This document shows positions 9,837-20,704 of a DNA stretch of 64,000 bases, one piece after another. Position numbers and translations under genes: made by a program. The notes under the pieces are model-generated. The model was not told the origin of the DNA. It saw only the letters and a program-made list of their open reading frames with translations, and ran no database searches. Position 1 is the first letter of the stretch. Each line of letters begins with the position of its first letter. This DNA is from Terramyces sp. JEL0728 (Eukaryota; Chytridiomycota; Chytridiomycetes; Rhizophydiales; Terramycetaceae), in NCBI GenBank assembly GCA_027603945.1, contig JADIIU010000060.1, positions 1 through 64,000 of the forward strand, read 5' to 3'.

Positions 9837-10946
9837 TCAAATCGCTTTAGCAAAGCCAATAGTTCCATGACTTTCATCATAGACGGTATAGTAAGTGCGT
9901 GAAACGATATTTCCAAAAATAACAAATGGAAATGAGCCATAGTTAAATCCAGTTACACACCACCCTTTGTGCTCAATCACGTAGTTGGACGCTGGAATAG
10001 ACAAGACAAAGGAAGTAAAGTTGAGGACGACGTTCTTTCCAGTTTTGGCGTGGCTGCATAATATTGGGTATGCGCCTAAAGTAGAATTGTAAGGTAATGC
10101 GCCAATTCCTTTGTTTATCTCTTCCGCGACAGCTTTCTCTAGATACATCTGTTCAGTACCCACGTCCATTACAGCTGTACCCAGTCCAATCCCAAGCTTT
10201 CCTTTATACGTGCTAGCAGTAAACGTAACTCTGGTAATATTAAACTCCCAGTGCTGGTACGGTATCAACGAAACAAAATGAATATTTCCGGTAAATTTTG
10301 TATTGTCAATTCCAAATAGCGATATTTCGCCAGAGTTATCGTTGGCAAGGTAGATTGAAAATATCGCTTTGCCGTACAAGAAGCCGAGGTCATTGAAGAA
10401 TGTAGCCATTTGATCGGTTATATCGGCTATTTGCGAGCTACCTGGCAATCCGAATCCAATTACTCCGTCGCAGCCTACATAGCCATCAGTCTCTCTGCTC
10501 ACACCAAAGGGATAAGTAGCAACAAGGCCGCCCATGGTAACTGGTCCAGTATACACATCACCCCGCACAAAAGTCTTGCTGTCAAACTTTTGGTAGAATT
10601 TGTTTACCAACTGCCGTGTACTAATCCTTTGGATACTGGAATCAGATACATTCAAGATATGTCCATGGCACGAATGATCAATGCTTTTACAATTTGGTCC
10701 TTTGACCCACGTATCAGAGTACAGTGTAGAAATAGCCAGTTTGAATGTTTGTTTGCCAATCTTTACTGAAGCTTGGTAAAAATGATTTTGATAGTTGAAT
10801 AGCGTTACATTGTCAATCGATGGGATTTTCGGAAGCAGGATTTGGAATGGGTTTGATTTCGTGATTGGGATTATCACCGGGATTCGATCTGAGCCTAGTG
10901 ACGGTATGCCTGCCAAGACACCAGATAGTAGGAATATAAGTTTCAT
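9837..10946 (-). CDS. Secreted pepsin-like protein with degenerate active site, first copy
   Basis: Single exon, 369 aa, signal peptide MKLIFLLSGVLAG. The A1 (pepsin) fold is recognisable by YSDTWVKGPNC, GVIGFGLPGSS, FSIYLANDNSGEISLFGID, TRVTFTASTYKG and the end FGNIVSRTYYTVYD. The first catalytic motif, normally DTGS, reads STLY (LAISTLYSDTWV), so the first aspartate is a serine. The second, normally DTGT, reads DVGT and keeps its Asp. Pepsin chemistry needs both aspartates, so it should be inactive as a peptidase. The second copy has the same changes. It sits next to an intact paralogue (11227-12359), suggesting a pseudoprotease role such as binding or regulation; that role is inference. 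Confidence 0.9.
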   Translation of the reverse strand: MKLIFLLSGVLAGIPSLGSDRIPVIIPITKSNPFQILLPKIPSIDNVTLFNYQNHFYQASVKIGKQTFKLAISTLYSDTWVKGPNCKSIDHSCHGHILNVSDSSIQRISTRQLVNKFYQKFDSKTFVRGDVYTGPVTMGGLVATYPFGVSRETDGYVGCDGVIGFGLPGSSQIADITDQMATFFNDLGFLYGKAIFSIYLANDNSGEISLFGIDNTKFTGNIHFVSLIPYQHWEFNITRVTFTASTYKGKLGIGLGTAVMDVGTEQMYLEKAVAEEINKGIGALPYNSTLGAYPILCSHAKTGKNVVLNFTSFVLSIPASNYVIEHKGWCVTGFNYGSFPFVIFGNIVSRTYYTVYDESHGTIGFAKAI

Positions 10947-11226
10947 TGAACAGCGGAATATATTTTGAAGCGTTTTAATATCAAGTCACTGCACATTTTT
11001 AATATATGGTAGAACACAAGAAATGCATAAAAAAACAAGCACAGAATTAAAAAAAGACAGACAGTCGAAAGAAATTTCATTTGGGTCGTTAATTATTATA
11101 CGGTATCCTTATTTTAAGCCTTCCAAGTTTTCGGGGTTGAAGTCGGAGTATGCCAGCAATTAATTCATCCCCTCCAACCGAATCTCTTTGCTTTGGAACA
11201 AGAACTATAATCATAAACACAGTATA

Positions 11227-12359
11227 TTAAGAATGGAGGGCTTTGGCAAACCCAATTTGGCTATGCTGCTTGTCATACACGGTATAGTAAGCCCTAGTCA
11301 AAACATCACCAAAGATGTTGAAACCGCCGGCTCCTCTATCGATGCCAGAAGCACAAATGCCACCGCCAAGATCAATAACATAGATACTACTTGGAATAGT
11401 TAGAGTAAAGGTGGGGAATTTAAAATCGATATTTGCACCAGTGCTAGCCTTTGCACAATCGATTGGATAGTACCCGCCACTAGCATCAAATGGCTGGGCA
11501 CCAATAGCCTGGTTAATCGCATCAGCAACCGGAGCATACAAGATAATCAGCGTAGTGCCAGTATCAGAGATTGCATTTTTTACGACACTCCCAATCGATC
11601 CGGTCTTGGATCCAACTTTAAAAGAGACCTTACTGACATCAAACTGCCAGTAAGTCTTTGAATTGACAGGAACCCATTGCAATGTTCCTTTGAAGCGAGT
11701 ATTGTCAATTCCGCCAATCGTAACTTCGCCATAATCGCCATCAGCATAATTGGACAAGTAAAAAGAGAATTTCTGGTATCCAGATGTAAACCCTAATCCG
11801 TCAAAGTAGTTTGCGTTCTTGCCCGTGACAGCCGCAATGGTAGACAGGGAATTGTATGCTAATCCCACCAATCCCGCGTTGCCAGAAAATCCATTTTCGT
11901 ATGTGGACACACCAATAGGAATATTTGCAATTGCCCCGCCGATATTGACTGTAGTGGTATAGATGTTTGCTGATAACTGCCCACTTCCATACGTTACTTG
12001 GAATGACTTGCCATATGGAACGATAGTGTTATCCGCCAGACTAAGTTTCGAACCAGTGCATGAGTCATCAGTACTAGTACATGCAGGACCGCGTACCCAT
12101 GTATCAGCAGAGCCAGTCTATAATTAACAAAAGGTACATCGAGATCCAGCAAGAATAACTGCCCGTTGCCAATAGAAACGTACACAGAATAGAAATAATT
12201 CCCAATATTCTTCAGATTAACATTCTTTGTAGTTGCATATCTGGCCAAAGTGCTTTTGGCAGAAGCAACAGGATCATTATTGAGCTTAGAAATCTTTAAC
12301 GTGAACGTATGGTTCTTCTTGGCGCATACGAGCACTAGCAACAATAAATACAAGATCAT
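11227..12359 (-). CDS. Secreted aspartyl protease (pepsin-like), active-site intact, first copy
   Basis: Two exons (12359-12138, 12117-11227) with a 20-nt intron gtaccttttgttaattatag; 370 aa. Without splicing the frame runs past the active site in the wrong register. Splicing gives LDLDTGSADTWVRGPAC, the first catalytic DTG. The second is NAISDTGTTLIILYAPVADA. The signal peptide is MILYLLLLVLVCA, followed by a short propeptide-like segment. Ending FGDVLTRAYYTVYDKQHSQI is typical of A1 proteases. It is most likely secreted or vacuolar and digests proteins at acid pH. It shares a short (94-bp) divergent promoter region with MESH1 and is the active counterpart of the degenerate paralogue downstream. 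Confidence 0.93.
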
Positions 12360-12453
12360 TGGCGATCATCAATCGCGGTTGCTTTTATACCGCCTTTTTA
12401 ATATCAATTTTTAATTTACCAAAAAATTAAATCTACCCCTCCAAAATAAGACG

Positions 12454-12994
12454 ATGGAATTGGAGAAATTGCTGGACTGTATTGTATTTGCAGCAGAGAA
12501 ACATAAAAATCAGCGACGCAAGGATAGCGGTGCGACTCCGTACATCAATCATCCCATTGGAGTGTAACAGATGTTAATATAGTGCGCACATTCTGATCAA
12601 GGAAAACATTAGCGATATTGATATCCTTTGTGGTGCGATTCTGCACGACACAGTCGAAGACACCGAAACTACATTTGATGAATTATCAAATACGTTTGGG
12701 CCAACAGTTACCGCTTACGTCCGCGAAGTTACTGATGACAAGTCCAAGCCAAAGCAAGTCAGGAAGCAATTGCAAATAGAAACAGCTGCGCACAAGTCGC
12801 ATGGAGCGAAATTGATCAAGATGGCAGACAAGCTTTATAATTTGAAGGATTTGGAACGGGCAACTCCACAAGGGTGGGATCAAGAGCGAGTCGATCAGTA
12901 CTTTATCTGGGCAAAGAAGGTTACAGATAACCTGCAGGTTCATGAGGGATTGCAAGGCCAATTAAGGGAAATCTATTCTCGCAACATCAAATAA
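12454..12994 (+). CDS. MESH1/HDDC3-type HD-domain (p)ppGpp/NADPH phosphohydrolase, first copy
   Basis: Two exons (12454-12563, 12583-12994) with a 19-nt intron gtaacagatgttaatatag; 173 aa, the usual MESH1 length. Family blocks in order: AAEKHKNQRRKDSGATPYIN, HPIGVAHIL across the splice join, GAILHDTVEDTETTFDEL (HD metal site), REVTDDKSKPKQVRK, AHKSHGAKLIKMADKLYNL and LERATPQGWDQERVDQYF. MESH1 is the eukaryotic SpoT-like hydrolase, reported to act on ppGpp and on NADPH in animals; the substrate here is not known. The stop codon lies inside the first unit of a 39-bp tandem repeat. Confidence 0.95.
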
Positions 12995-13063
12995 ACGGGT
13001 TTCAAGTTGATCTCTGTAGTCCAAATCAAATAAACGGGTTTCAAGTTGATCTCTGTAGTCCAA
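12986..13063 (+). repeat. Two perfect 39-bp tandem units over the MESH1 stop codon
   Basis: Units 12986-13024 and 13025-13063 are identical. The first begins within the last codons of MESH1 (ATC AAA TAA) and so contains the stop; the second repeats the stop region in the 3' flank. The same pair is present in the second segmental copy at 28456-28533. Confidence 0.97.
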
Positions 13064-13161
13064 AGGCAAAGTTTATTGAAGCTGCCAGGAGGATATCAAG
13101 CAGTTCTTGCAATGCCAGTTGGATCATAATATCCTTGAAACGTTTCTATCAGCAATACATT

Positions 13162-14059
13162 TTATTCCTTCTTTTCTTTTGGCAGCAGCATTGGATACGG
13201 CCCATAAAAGACGAATTTGACTGGAACTCCTCTTACCAAGAACCGCATGTATCTACAGTGAACCACTTGACCATAGCATCCCAATCCAGTCAATAAATGC
13301 CACCATCCGTGGAACTGACTGAACATACCGATATACCAAGGCACAGTCGTTCTCCATTCCTACATTAGCAATATTTACTCGGAGTGCATCACAGTGGTTA
13401 TTATCAATATTCCACAGTACGAATGCCAGCAAGTACATGCATACATTGAACGTATACATTCGTAGCAGCATCTTGACTTCATCTGGGTGCTTTGCACTCA
13501 GCTTGAAAGTTTGAATCAACGGAACTATTCCATAAACAACCGCAAGTATCCCATAGCTAGTTTGGAAGAATACAGGGATTCGAGTAATTTCATACACGGC
13601 AGTTACGATTATAGAGTATAAACTCAATAGTACAATGGAAGATTTGATGTTCCTGTCGTACAAGTTGAATACATTGTATAGACATAGACAAGTCCCGTAA
13701 ATCATTGGTAATTCATCAGACAACTGCGTTGAATACAGCAAGGACATGTGGAACAACCAACTGCCTTCCGTTAGATCCGCTTACCAGCTCCAATAACAAG
13801 CAAAGCTATGCTCCCATTATGCTCTCTTAAATCCGATTTAGTAATATAAGCAGAATAGGTTCCAAGCAACCCTGGATTAGTATAAAGAACCTAGGAAAAT
13901 GTAGTTGAGGTTTGTTACTGTGTTAAAGAATTCTGCAATGTATGGCGAGACGACGTAGTTTGGTTCGCACCAGTCCAATGTTGATGTTTGAGCCCCCCAG
14001 AATCCTTGTTGGTTTGCTGAATCGTTTGGGAATTCGCTCCTGTGGATATTGAAAGTCAT
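13162..14059 (-). CDS. Alkaline ceramidase 1, first copy
   Basis: Four exons (14059-13891, 13871-13785, 13764-13379, 13359-13162) with introns of 19, 20 and 19 nt; 279 aa. The product is a multi-pass ER/Golgi membrane hydrolase of the ACER/YPC1 family that splits ceramide into sphingoid base and fatty acid. Motifs: [17 protein letters not shown] and [40 protein letters not shown] with the metal-ligand region, and [16 protein letters not shown] near the C-terminus. All three splice joins fall within conserved segments ([27 protein letters not shown]). A paralogue lies immediately upstream in the same orientation. Confidence 0.95.
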
Positions 14060-14176
14060 GCAAAAAAAGAATTTCGGCCTAGAAAGTCATGATTACTTGT
14101 TTATATTACCAACTTCAACGCTCATTGAAATTCTCAAACCATTGCTATTTAACACGAATTTCTCTATGCAAATGAT

Positions 14177-15080
14177 TTATTGCAATGGTTTGACGTCCAT
14201 TGCTTTTGTGCTTTCCAATCCAAGCGTCAGTGAAGGGTACGGACCATAAAATACCAATTTGACAGGCTTGCCTTTGACCAAACAACGGAGGTACCTGCAA
14301 TGCACAATTTGGCCGTAACAGCCTAATCCAGTGAGCATATGCCACCACCCGTGCATTTGGCTGAACATTCCAAAGTACCACGGCACAGTATCTCTCCAAG
14401 CCTGTGTTAATAACAGTTACCCGCAAGTGATCGCATAGGCTATTGTCGACATTCCAGAGGATAAAGGCCAGCAAATACATTGACAGGTTGAAGCAAAACA
14501 TCTTCAACAAGACTCTGGCATCTCTTGGGTGCTTTCCACGTAACTGCAGTGTCTGTCTGACTGGTATGACTGCAAACACCAGTGACAAGAGAGCATAGCT
14601 GGCCTGGAACAACAGTGGAATGCGGAGTATTACGTAAATAACAGTGATGATGAGAGAATACGATATCAGACCAATGATTGATTTCTTGGAGTGTTTGTCG
14701 TATAGTGTGAGTACATTGTACATGCACAAACAAGTCCCGTAAATCATTGGCAGTTCATCGCACAACTGCGTAGAATACAATAGCGTCATATGGAACAGCC
14801 AACTACCAACACCAATAACCACCAAGGCTAACGTCCCACTATGCTCCCTTGTTTCTAAATTGACTTTTTTGGCAGAGTACAGCAAAAAGAAACCTAAATC
14901 AGATAAATACTTGCCAAGCAAAATATAGTTGAGGTTCGTTAGAGTATTAAAGAACTCGGCAATGTAGTAACTGACTGCATAGTCTGGTTCGCACCAATCT
15001 AGAGTCGAAGTTGCGTTACCCCAATACCCTCGTTGGTTTAACGGATCAAGAGGATATTCGCTTCGTTCAATGTTGAACAT
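14177..15080 (-). CDS. Alkaline ceramidase 2, first copy
   Basis: Three exons (15080-14915, 14893-14421, 14401-14177), 287 aa. Motifs [37 protein letters not shown] and MFSQMHGWWHMLTGLG mark it as an ACER family member, paralogous to the neighbouring gene. The first intron is 21 nt (14894-14914) and has a GC donor (GCAAGTAT). It is a multiple of three without stops, so the unspliced frame is also open. It is called because the paralogue has a GT-AG intron at exactly this place and phase, and removing it restores the alignment (NYILLG-FFLLYS). The second intron, gtaactgttattaacacag, matches the paralogue's last intron; the paralogue's middle intron is absent here. Confidence 0.92.
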
Positions 15081-15218
15081 ACGGATAGCTGCATCTTGCT
15101 ATCTTTATACAACTTGCACCGCTTTTTGTGCTACAACGCTTTCCATTTTAGCTCTGCTGTCTTGATTCTGTACTACTTTCTTTAGCCTATTTTTTCCTCC
15201 CGGCACCCGCGACTAAAC

Positions 15219-16816
15219 ATGGATACATCTCCAGTGACCGATAAAGAGATATTCGGATGGCAGTCGTATGGGTTTGCGTCCGAGGCTTTTGCTGCGTTAG
15301 GCAAGTATCGCTAACATAGGTCTTGCAGTGTTTTTCCCTATAATACTGCAACAAATGGCAGCACACTCGGCATACGATGTGAATCACCAGCCATGTAACA
15401 TTACTGGATCATACAAATGCACGATAGACATATTCTTTATCAGCGTCGACACTTCCTCAGCGGTTTTTTTTGCTTCTTCGATTTCAGTACTGTTTCAGTT
15501 TATTCTGTTTATATGTCTAGGATCTGTTGCTGATTATGGAGAGTATAGAAAGAAATTTATGATGGGGTTTGGATACCTTTCGGCTGTAGTCGGACTGGGA
15601 ATGTTGCTAATTGTTGATTCAAAACTATTTAAAACCGCAATTCTAATTTATATACTTGGAAGTGTATTTCATGGAGCCTCCTATGTTTTCTTTTACAGCT
15701 ATGTCCCGATACTAACGAGATTCCATCCAAAAGTAATTGAAAAAAAGAATACACAAGAGTATTATAAAGTGATGGATAAAATCGGTAACGATATCAGCAG
15801 CGCTGGATTCATGTACGCGTATTTCGCCTCGGTATTTGAATTGGTGGTAGCTTCAATTATCGTCTTTGTACTTGGAAACGGCGAGGACTACGGATTGCCA
15901 GATGTATATCCGCTACAGATAGGGATCGCATTTGCTTGCATATGGCAAGTAGTTGTAATGGTTAAATACACTGAGCCTAATCTAAAGTCCAGAGCTGGCC
16001 CGCCTTTACCTCCAGGAGAGAATTTCGTTGTGTACTCAATCAAGAACTGTAATTAATATTAACCTAGTACAAATCACATTATCAAAAGCAAGGCAACTAA
16101 AGGAATTATTCATGTTTCTCTTAGGCTGGTTTGTATTCAGTGATGGGATAAGTACAGTTTCAACTGTCGCGATTTTGTACTGCCAATCAGAATTAGGTGT
16201 ATCGCAGATTGGCTTGCTGGCTGCCGCTATACTAACTCCACTAGCTGCTGGGATTGGAAACTTTACCTGGATTAGGATTCAAGCAAAGTACAAGCTTACT
16301 ACACAACAGACACTAGTTATACAGTGTATAATGCACTGCTTGCTGCCTGTTTGGGGGTTAATTGGATTCTTTACACCTAAAGGTATTTGATACTAACAAG
16401 GCTCTTTTGGTTTACAAGCCAAATGGGAGATTTATGTCCTGGCCTGCTATTACGGGTTCTTACTTGGTGCTTCCCAATCTTCTTGCAGAGTAATGTTTTC
16501 AGACCTGCTACCATATGGCCAGGAGGCAGAGTTCTTTTCCTTGTATGAAATCACTGATCGGGGAAGTAGTTGGATCGGGCCATTGGTAGTTGGTGCAATT
16601 GGCGACGCCGGTGATAAACGCTATTCGTTTGTCTTTCTGCTGTTCATGCTGATGATACCTGTCTATATCTTTAGTAAGGTAGATACTGTAAAAGGCAAGC
16701 GAGACGCCATTCAGTTTGCGTCCAAAGAGGAAGAGATGATTGCATTACGGACAACAATTCAGTCCGAGCCGCAAGAAGAAGATTTGCAACGGTTGATTCA
16801 GGAACCCAATCCCTAG
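15219..16816 (+). CDS. ATG22: Atg22-like vacuolar amino-acid effluxer, first copy
   Basis: Four exons (15219-15300, 15320-16048, 16068-16382, 16401-16816), 513 aa. Intron 1 is a 19-nt GC-AG intron (gcaagtatcgctaacatag), intron 2 is gtaattaatattaacctag, and intron 3 is only 18 nt (gtatttgatactaacaag). The N-terminus EIFGWQSYGFASEAFAALG and later FMFLLGWFVFSDGISTVSTV, GASQSSCRVMFSDLLPYGQE and FFSLYEITDRGSSWIGPLVV are characteristic of Atg22, an MFS-type protein that exports amino acids from the vacuole after autophagy. About 11-12 transmembrane helices are visible. It is followed by the promoter and 5' end of the MTC1-like gene. Confidence 0.93.
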
Positions 16817-16942
16817 TTATTCATCCATAGATTTAATAAATAATACTCTTGCACATTAATCTTCCTTTGCTGCTGATGAAGATTCCAGCTCTGCTTATGG
16901 AGTGTCAAAATAACTTTTCCATCTCTTTGCCACGTATATAAA

Positions 16943-17084
16943 ATGGCTTCAAGAGATACAGACAAGGAAGTGCTAGAGTAAAACTATATTTAATTCTAGC
17001 TTTTTGGAATCCCTGGATTCACTTGATATTAAAGGATCTCAAGGACAGAAACCAGCAGCAAAACCGACATCTCAGAAACCATTT
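16943..17084 (+). pseudogene. 5' fragment of the MTC1-like gene, cut at the duplication junction
   Basis: The start codon, the 22-nt intron and the first part of exon 2 match the complete gene at 32413-33806 (offset 15,470). Homology stops after base 17084, where the antisense of the PhzF last exon begins. Only about 40 codons remain before foreign sequence. The promoter is present, so a short aberrant transcript running antisense into PhzF is possible. Confidence 0.93.
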
Positions 17085-17836
17085 CGCTTTCTCGACAATA
17101 ATATTCACTATGCACTTGCGTTCAAGTAGATGCCCTTGCTCCAACTGAAAAGTGCCATACATTCCTTTTTTCTGTAGCAATCTTCCTAGACATGCACACG
17201 CACTGCCAGTTCCTATATCAAATGTAAAATACCTGGGTCTTCAATAATTTGGTTTCCCCCATCGAAAAAGAATCGTGAAGTGACCTTGAATCCATCCAGT
17301 ACATACAACAGAATCATATTGACTCTTAATCTTTTCATTTCAGTAATATTTGACACTGCTTTGAATAAAGAGTCAGTGTTGTCGACTTGGGCCATTAATT
17401 CTCTGATTCCAGAATGAACCCAGGTGGATTCAACAATATCCACTCCAACACAAGTATTGACATTGCGGGTCTCTTGTTCAAATGTAGCTGGGTTAGCATG
17501 GAACTTGAAATAATCATTTCTGTGTGAAATTGGAATTATCCCTGCTTTTGTTTCTATTTGATTGCACTTTCCAAACATTTTGTTGATAACGAATGAGCTG
17601 CCCAAGGTTGGATGGCCAGCAAAAGGCAACTCAGTTGATGGTGTGAATATTCGTATTTTTTTCGTTTCTGTCAGAGTGTCTTGGATGAATACAGTTTCCG
17701 AGAGATTGAACTGCAATGCTAATTTCAACATCCACTCTTCTGGTGTAGGAGAGGTAAAGACGCAGAGCGGATTTCCTTGCAGAATGTCTTTTTCTTCAGG
17801 ACAAAACACATTTACCAATTTGTATTCCAGTTTCAT
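17019..17836 (-). CDS. PhzF-family protein, second copy, with chimeric C-terminus
   Basis: Exons 17836-17233 and 17212-17019 with the same 20-nt intron (17213-17232); 265 aa. The body matches the first copy apart from a few replacements (for example FIPS to FTPS and LMSQ to LMAQ). At the junction the native last 20 residues are replaced by 21 residues read from the antisense strand of MTC1 (beginning KWFLRCRFCCWFLS), ending at a TGA at 17019-17021. The catalytic Glu region and the GTGSAC motif are retained, so activity may survive if the altered C-terminal strand folds. Confidence 0.85.
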
Positions 17837-18029
17837 TCCGAGATTGCAAATTTAATTGGAAACATTGCCAAGAATATTCTTACGGGACATCAAGCAAACG
17901 CAGTTGACAGCTCGATTACAAATACTACCATGTAGGAATGAGGAAAGTATTTCACGGTGTTGGCCATTGACGAAATTATTATCCCTGCTTAGTTTCATGC
18001 GAATGTGTTGGAGCTGTTAACACCTTTTA

Positions 18030-18386
18030 TTAAAAGAACTTTGCAATTATTGCGATTGCACATTGCACAATCGAAGCTACTATCGCCAACCAGCTTGAAA
18101 CAGTAACAACATCTTTTTGAGAGTGGAGAGCAATTGCTGGAGCTTGGATTGAAACAATAGCAACAAGAACTATACCTATGAGCTTTAAAGCTTTTTTCCC
18201 TGGGCTTTCAACCAGCACAATTCCTGCTTTTGGGTCTGGATTGCTAGCATCTTCACCCTCGAATGGAAGGTCTGCCTTTTCACCTTTGAATGGAGGGATG
18301 GCTTCATTTTCAACCTTGATTGGATCAATTTGGACTTCCTCTAGTTCGTATTCGGTTTCCTCATTTTCTTCTTCTGGCTTTAGCAT
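18030..18386 (-). CDS. Acidic protein with two membrane helices, second copy
   Basis: 118 aa, same frame as the first copy. Differences include PFEGENAD to PFKGEKAD, PGEK to PGKK, and TLHSQKDVAT to ALHSQKDVVT. Length and both C-terminal hydrophobic stretches are kept, indicating selection on the frame. Function unknown. Confidence 0.6.
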   Translation of the reverse strand: MLKPEEENEETEYELEEVQIDPIKVENEAIPPFKGEKADLPFEGEDASNPDPKAGIVLVESPGKKALKLIGIVLVAIVSIQAPAIALHSQKDVVTVSSWLAIVASIVQCAIAIIAKFF

Positions 18387-18877
18387 TGTTTCAGACTATA
18401 TTTTTGCAATATTTCTGATTCATTTATACTCACAGTGTTAATATCTGTGCCTTATGTGACTCCGGAGGAAAAGTCCGACATCCGAATGTCTTTTTCAATT
18501 GATGTGATAAGGATACTTTGTTACAGCAGTATTCATGTGGAACATTGAGTGTAGATATATCAACGGTAATCTTTTTTATGGTTTTTGAAAAATACTGTCG
18601 TGATTACCCACATTCTACAATTAATCTGGTAATCTGAGCCTCTATGCCCATCTCGTGCGTATAATACCAATGGAAATTACCCTGGTATATCAAGAGAAAT
18701 TGAGTTTATTCAAACTTTTGAACCTGCTCAGCAAATATCGTCCCAGATAAATTGGCTAACGAGCAGCAAAGTCAATGCAAGTCCACGTACACATATACCA
18801 ATAGTCTGTCTAATAATTCAAAAGCCAAGGTTGAAATAAATGTTCCCACAAAAGTTTCACAAAAATTGAAATCACAA
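18387..18877. other. Intergenic region, second copy
   Basis: Equivalent of 2911-3395, with many small indels between the copies; it is among the more diverged parts of the duplication. A frame from a TTG at 18752 runs without a stop into the PGM start, but the first copy lacks this and there is no ATG, so I keep the PGM start at 18878. Confidence 0.5.
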
Positions 18878-20655
18878 ATGGCAGACATTCACTCTCTGGT
18901 ACAAGAATATCTATCGCTCGATCAAAACCCAACTACAAACAAGGAAATTAAAGACCTTTATGGCAAAAAGGAGCTTGCCACCCTCAATTCACTATTGACT
19001 GCCAGATTAGAGTTTGGAACTGCAGGATTGAGAGCGGAAATGGGTGCAGGATATTCTAGAATGAACGAGCTGACTGTCATTCAAGCTACGCAAGGATTAT
19101 ACAGCCATTTTAATTCTACTGTCCCAAATTTCGCTACTAAAGGAGTAGTCGTGGGGCATGATCACAGGTTCAACTCCGATTCATTTGCGAAATTAACCGC
19201 GGCAGTGTTTCTATCGAAAGGAGTCAAGGTTTATTATTTAAAAGGATTGGTTCATACTCCGCTTGTCCCTTTTACAGTCACTGATACTGGTGCAGCTTGT
19301 GGTGTTATGATCACTGCCAGTCACAATCCTAAACAAGATAACGGATACAAAGTCTATGCCGGTAATGGATGTCAAATTATTTCACCAACTGACAAGCAGA
19401 TTGCACAGCAGATTTTGCAAAACTTGAAGCCATGGACTTGGGATTATGATTTGGTAAACAAAAGTGACTGTGTTGTTGAAAAAACAGTAGAGTTTAAAGA
19501 AAAGTATTTCAAGAGGCTGGCAGGAATCAGTCACTTTCCAACAAAGACAAAGAACGTAAAGTTTTTGTATACCGCCATGCACGGTGTCGGACTGGAATTC
19601 GCCCAAAAATCATTTACAGCTTTTAATTTATCTGAATTTGAAGTGTGCCAAGAACAAGGTAGTTGTTTCTAACTCAGTCTTGCCTGACCCTACTTTCCCA
19701 ACCGTCAAATTCCCTAATCCCGAAGAAAAGGGGGCTTTGGATTTGGCAGTAAAGGCTGCAGATAGCGTGGATGCCAAGATCATCCTCGCCAATGATCCTG
19801 ATGCAGATAGACTTGCCCTCGCTGAGAAAGTCGGTGACAAGTGGCACGTATTTACTGGCAACCAAATTGGTATTATCCTCGCTAGTTTTATCCTTGAATC
19901 CTACAAGGAAAAAGGACAAACTGCAAATTTGGGTGTATTGACCACTGCTGTTTCCAGTCACATGCTGGAAGAATTTGCAAATGTCAATGGGCTAAGGTTT
20001 GAAGAAACTTTGACTGGATTTAAATGGCTGGGAAACAGAGCAATTGACATTGAAAGGGAGGGAACCAAAGCGATATTTGCATACGAAGAAGCTATTGGTA
20101 AGCTGCTTTAATGTAGGTTTCATGTGCCATGATGTTGTCAAGGATAAGGACGGTGTTTCTGCTTTAGGTGTCTTTGCAGAATGGGCAAACCACTTGTACG
20201 GTAACGGCCAAACTGTTTACGGTCACTTGCAAAGTCTTTACAAATTGTATGGATACTGGGTATCTCAAAACTCTTACTTTATCTGTCACGACAAGCAAAC
20301 TATCGCTAAAATATTCGACAAGATTCGTTACGCTCTCAATACTACTGCTTTGGATTATCCAAGAGAAATAGGAGGCTTTAAAGTGATTTACGTCAGAGAT
20401 TTGACTGTCGGATACGACAGTTTAGCTCCCGACAACAAACCCACTTTGCCAGTATCCAGCTCTTCGCAGATGATTACCTTCAAACTTGAAAATAATTGTT
20501 TGATTACGCTTCGCACCAGCGGCACCGAACCTAAAATCAAGTACTACACAGAGTACAAAGGTAAAGATGCTGAATCTGGCAAAACTGAACTTGCAGCCAT
20601 CGTTCAAAGCATGGTTGACAACCTCCTTGAACCTCAATTAAACAATCTTCAATAG
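18878..20655 (+). CDS. PGM2-type phosphomutase, second copy
   Basis: Exons 18878-19660, 19680-20097 and 20117-20655 with the same two 19-nt introns; 579 aa. All four phosphohexomutase loops are conserved. Replacements relative to copy 1 include T2A, YDKKD to YGKKE, GIMITAS to GVMITAS, ENLK to QNLK, DFVVEKTKEF to DCVVEKTVEF and IEKEG to IEREG. It is the most diverged gene of the pair, but nothing catalytic is lost, so both copies look functional. Confidence 0.93.
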
Positions 20656-20704
20656 GCATCCAATAAATCATTGCTCGACTCTAGTGAATTTACATGCGAA
20701 AAAG

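Larger units (their letters stand above)
1625..17084. repeat. Tandem segmental duplication, unit 1 (about 15.46 kb)
   Basis: The whole interval recurs in the same order and orientation at 17083-32554. The offset is 15,458 at the left end, 15,482 from PGM to the first aspartyl protease, and 15,470 to the right end, so small indels separate the copies. The right edge is inside the second exon of the MTC1-like gene; the left edge is inside the last exon of PhzF. At the junction the two source sequences share only the two bases tt (17083-17084). Copies differ by scattered substitutions, unevenly distributed: the 7TM, PPME1 and MESH1 proteins are almost or fully identical, while PGM has around a dozen amino-acid changes. 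Confidence 0.97.

Noticed and set aside
14894..14914. Uninterrupted first exon in ACER2 (frame is open)
   Set aside because: The paralogue has an intron at the same site, and the 21-nt segment adds residues absent from the family, so a GC-AG intron is more likely.
18752..18877. N-terminal extension of the second PGM copy
   Set aside because: It starts at TTG, is out of frame in copy 1, and the family start aligns with the ATG at 18878.
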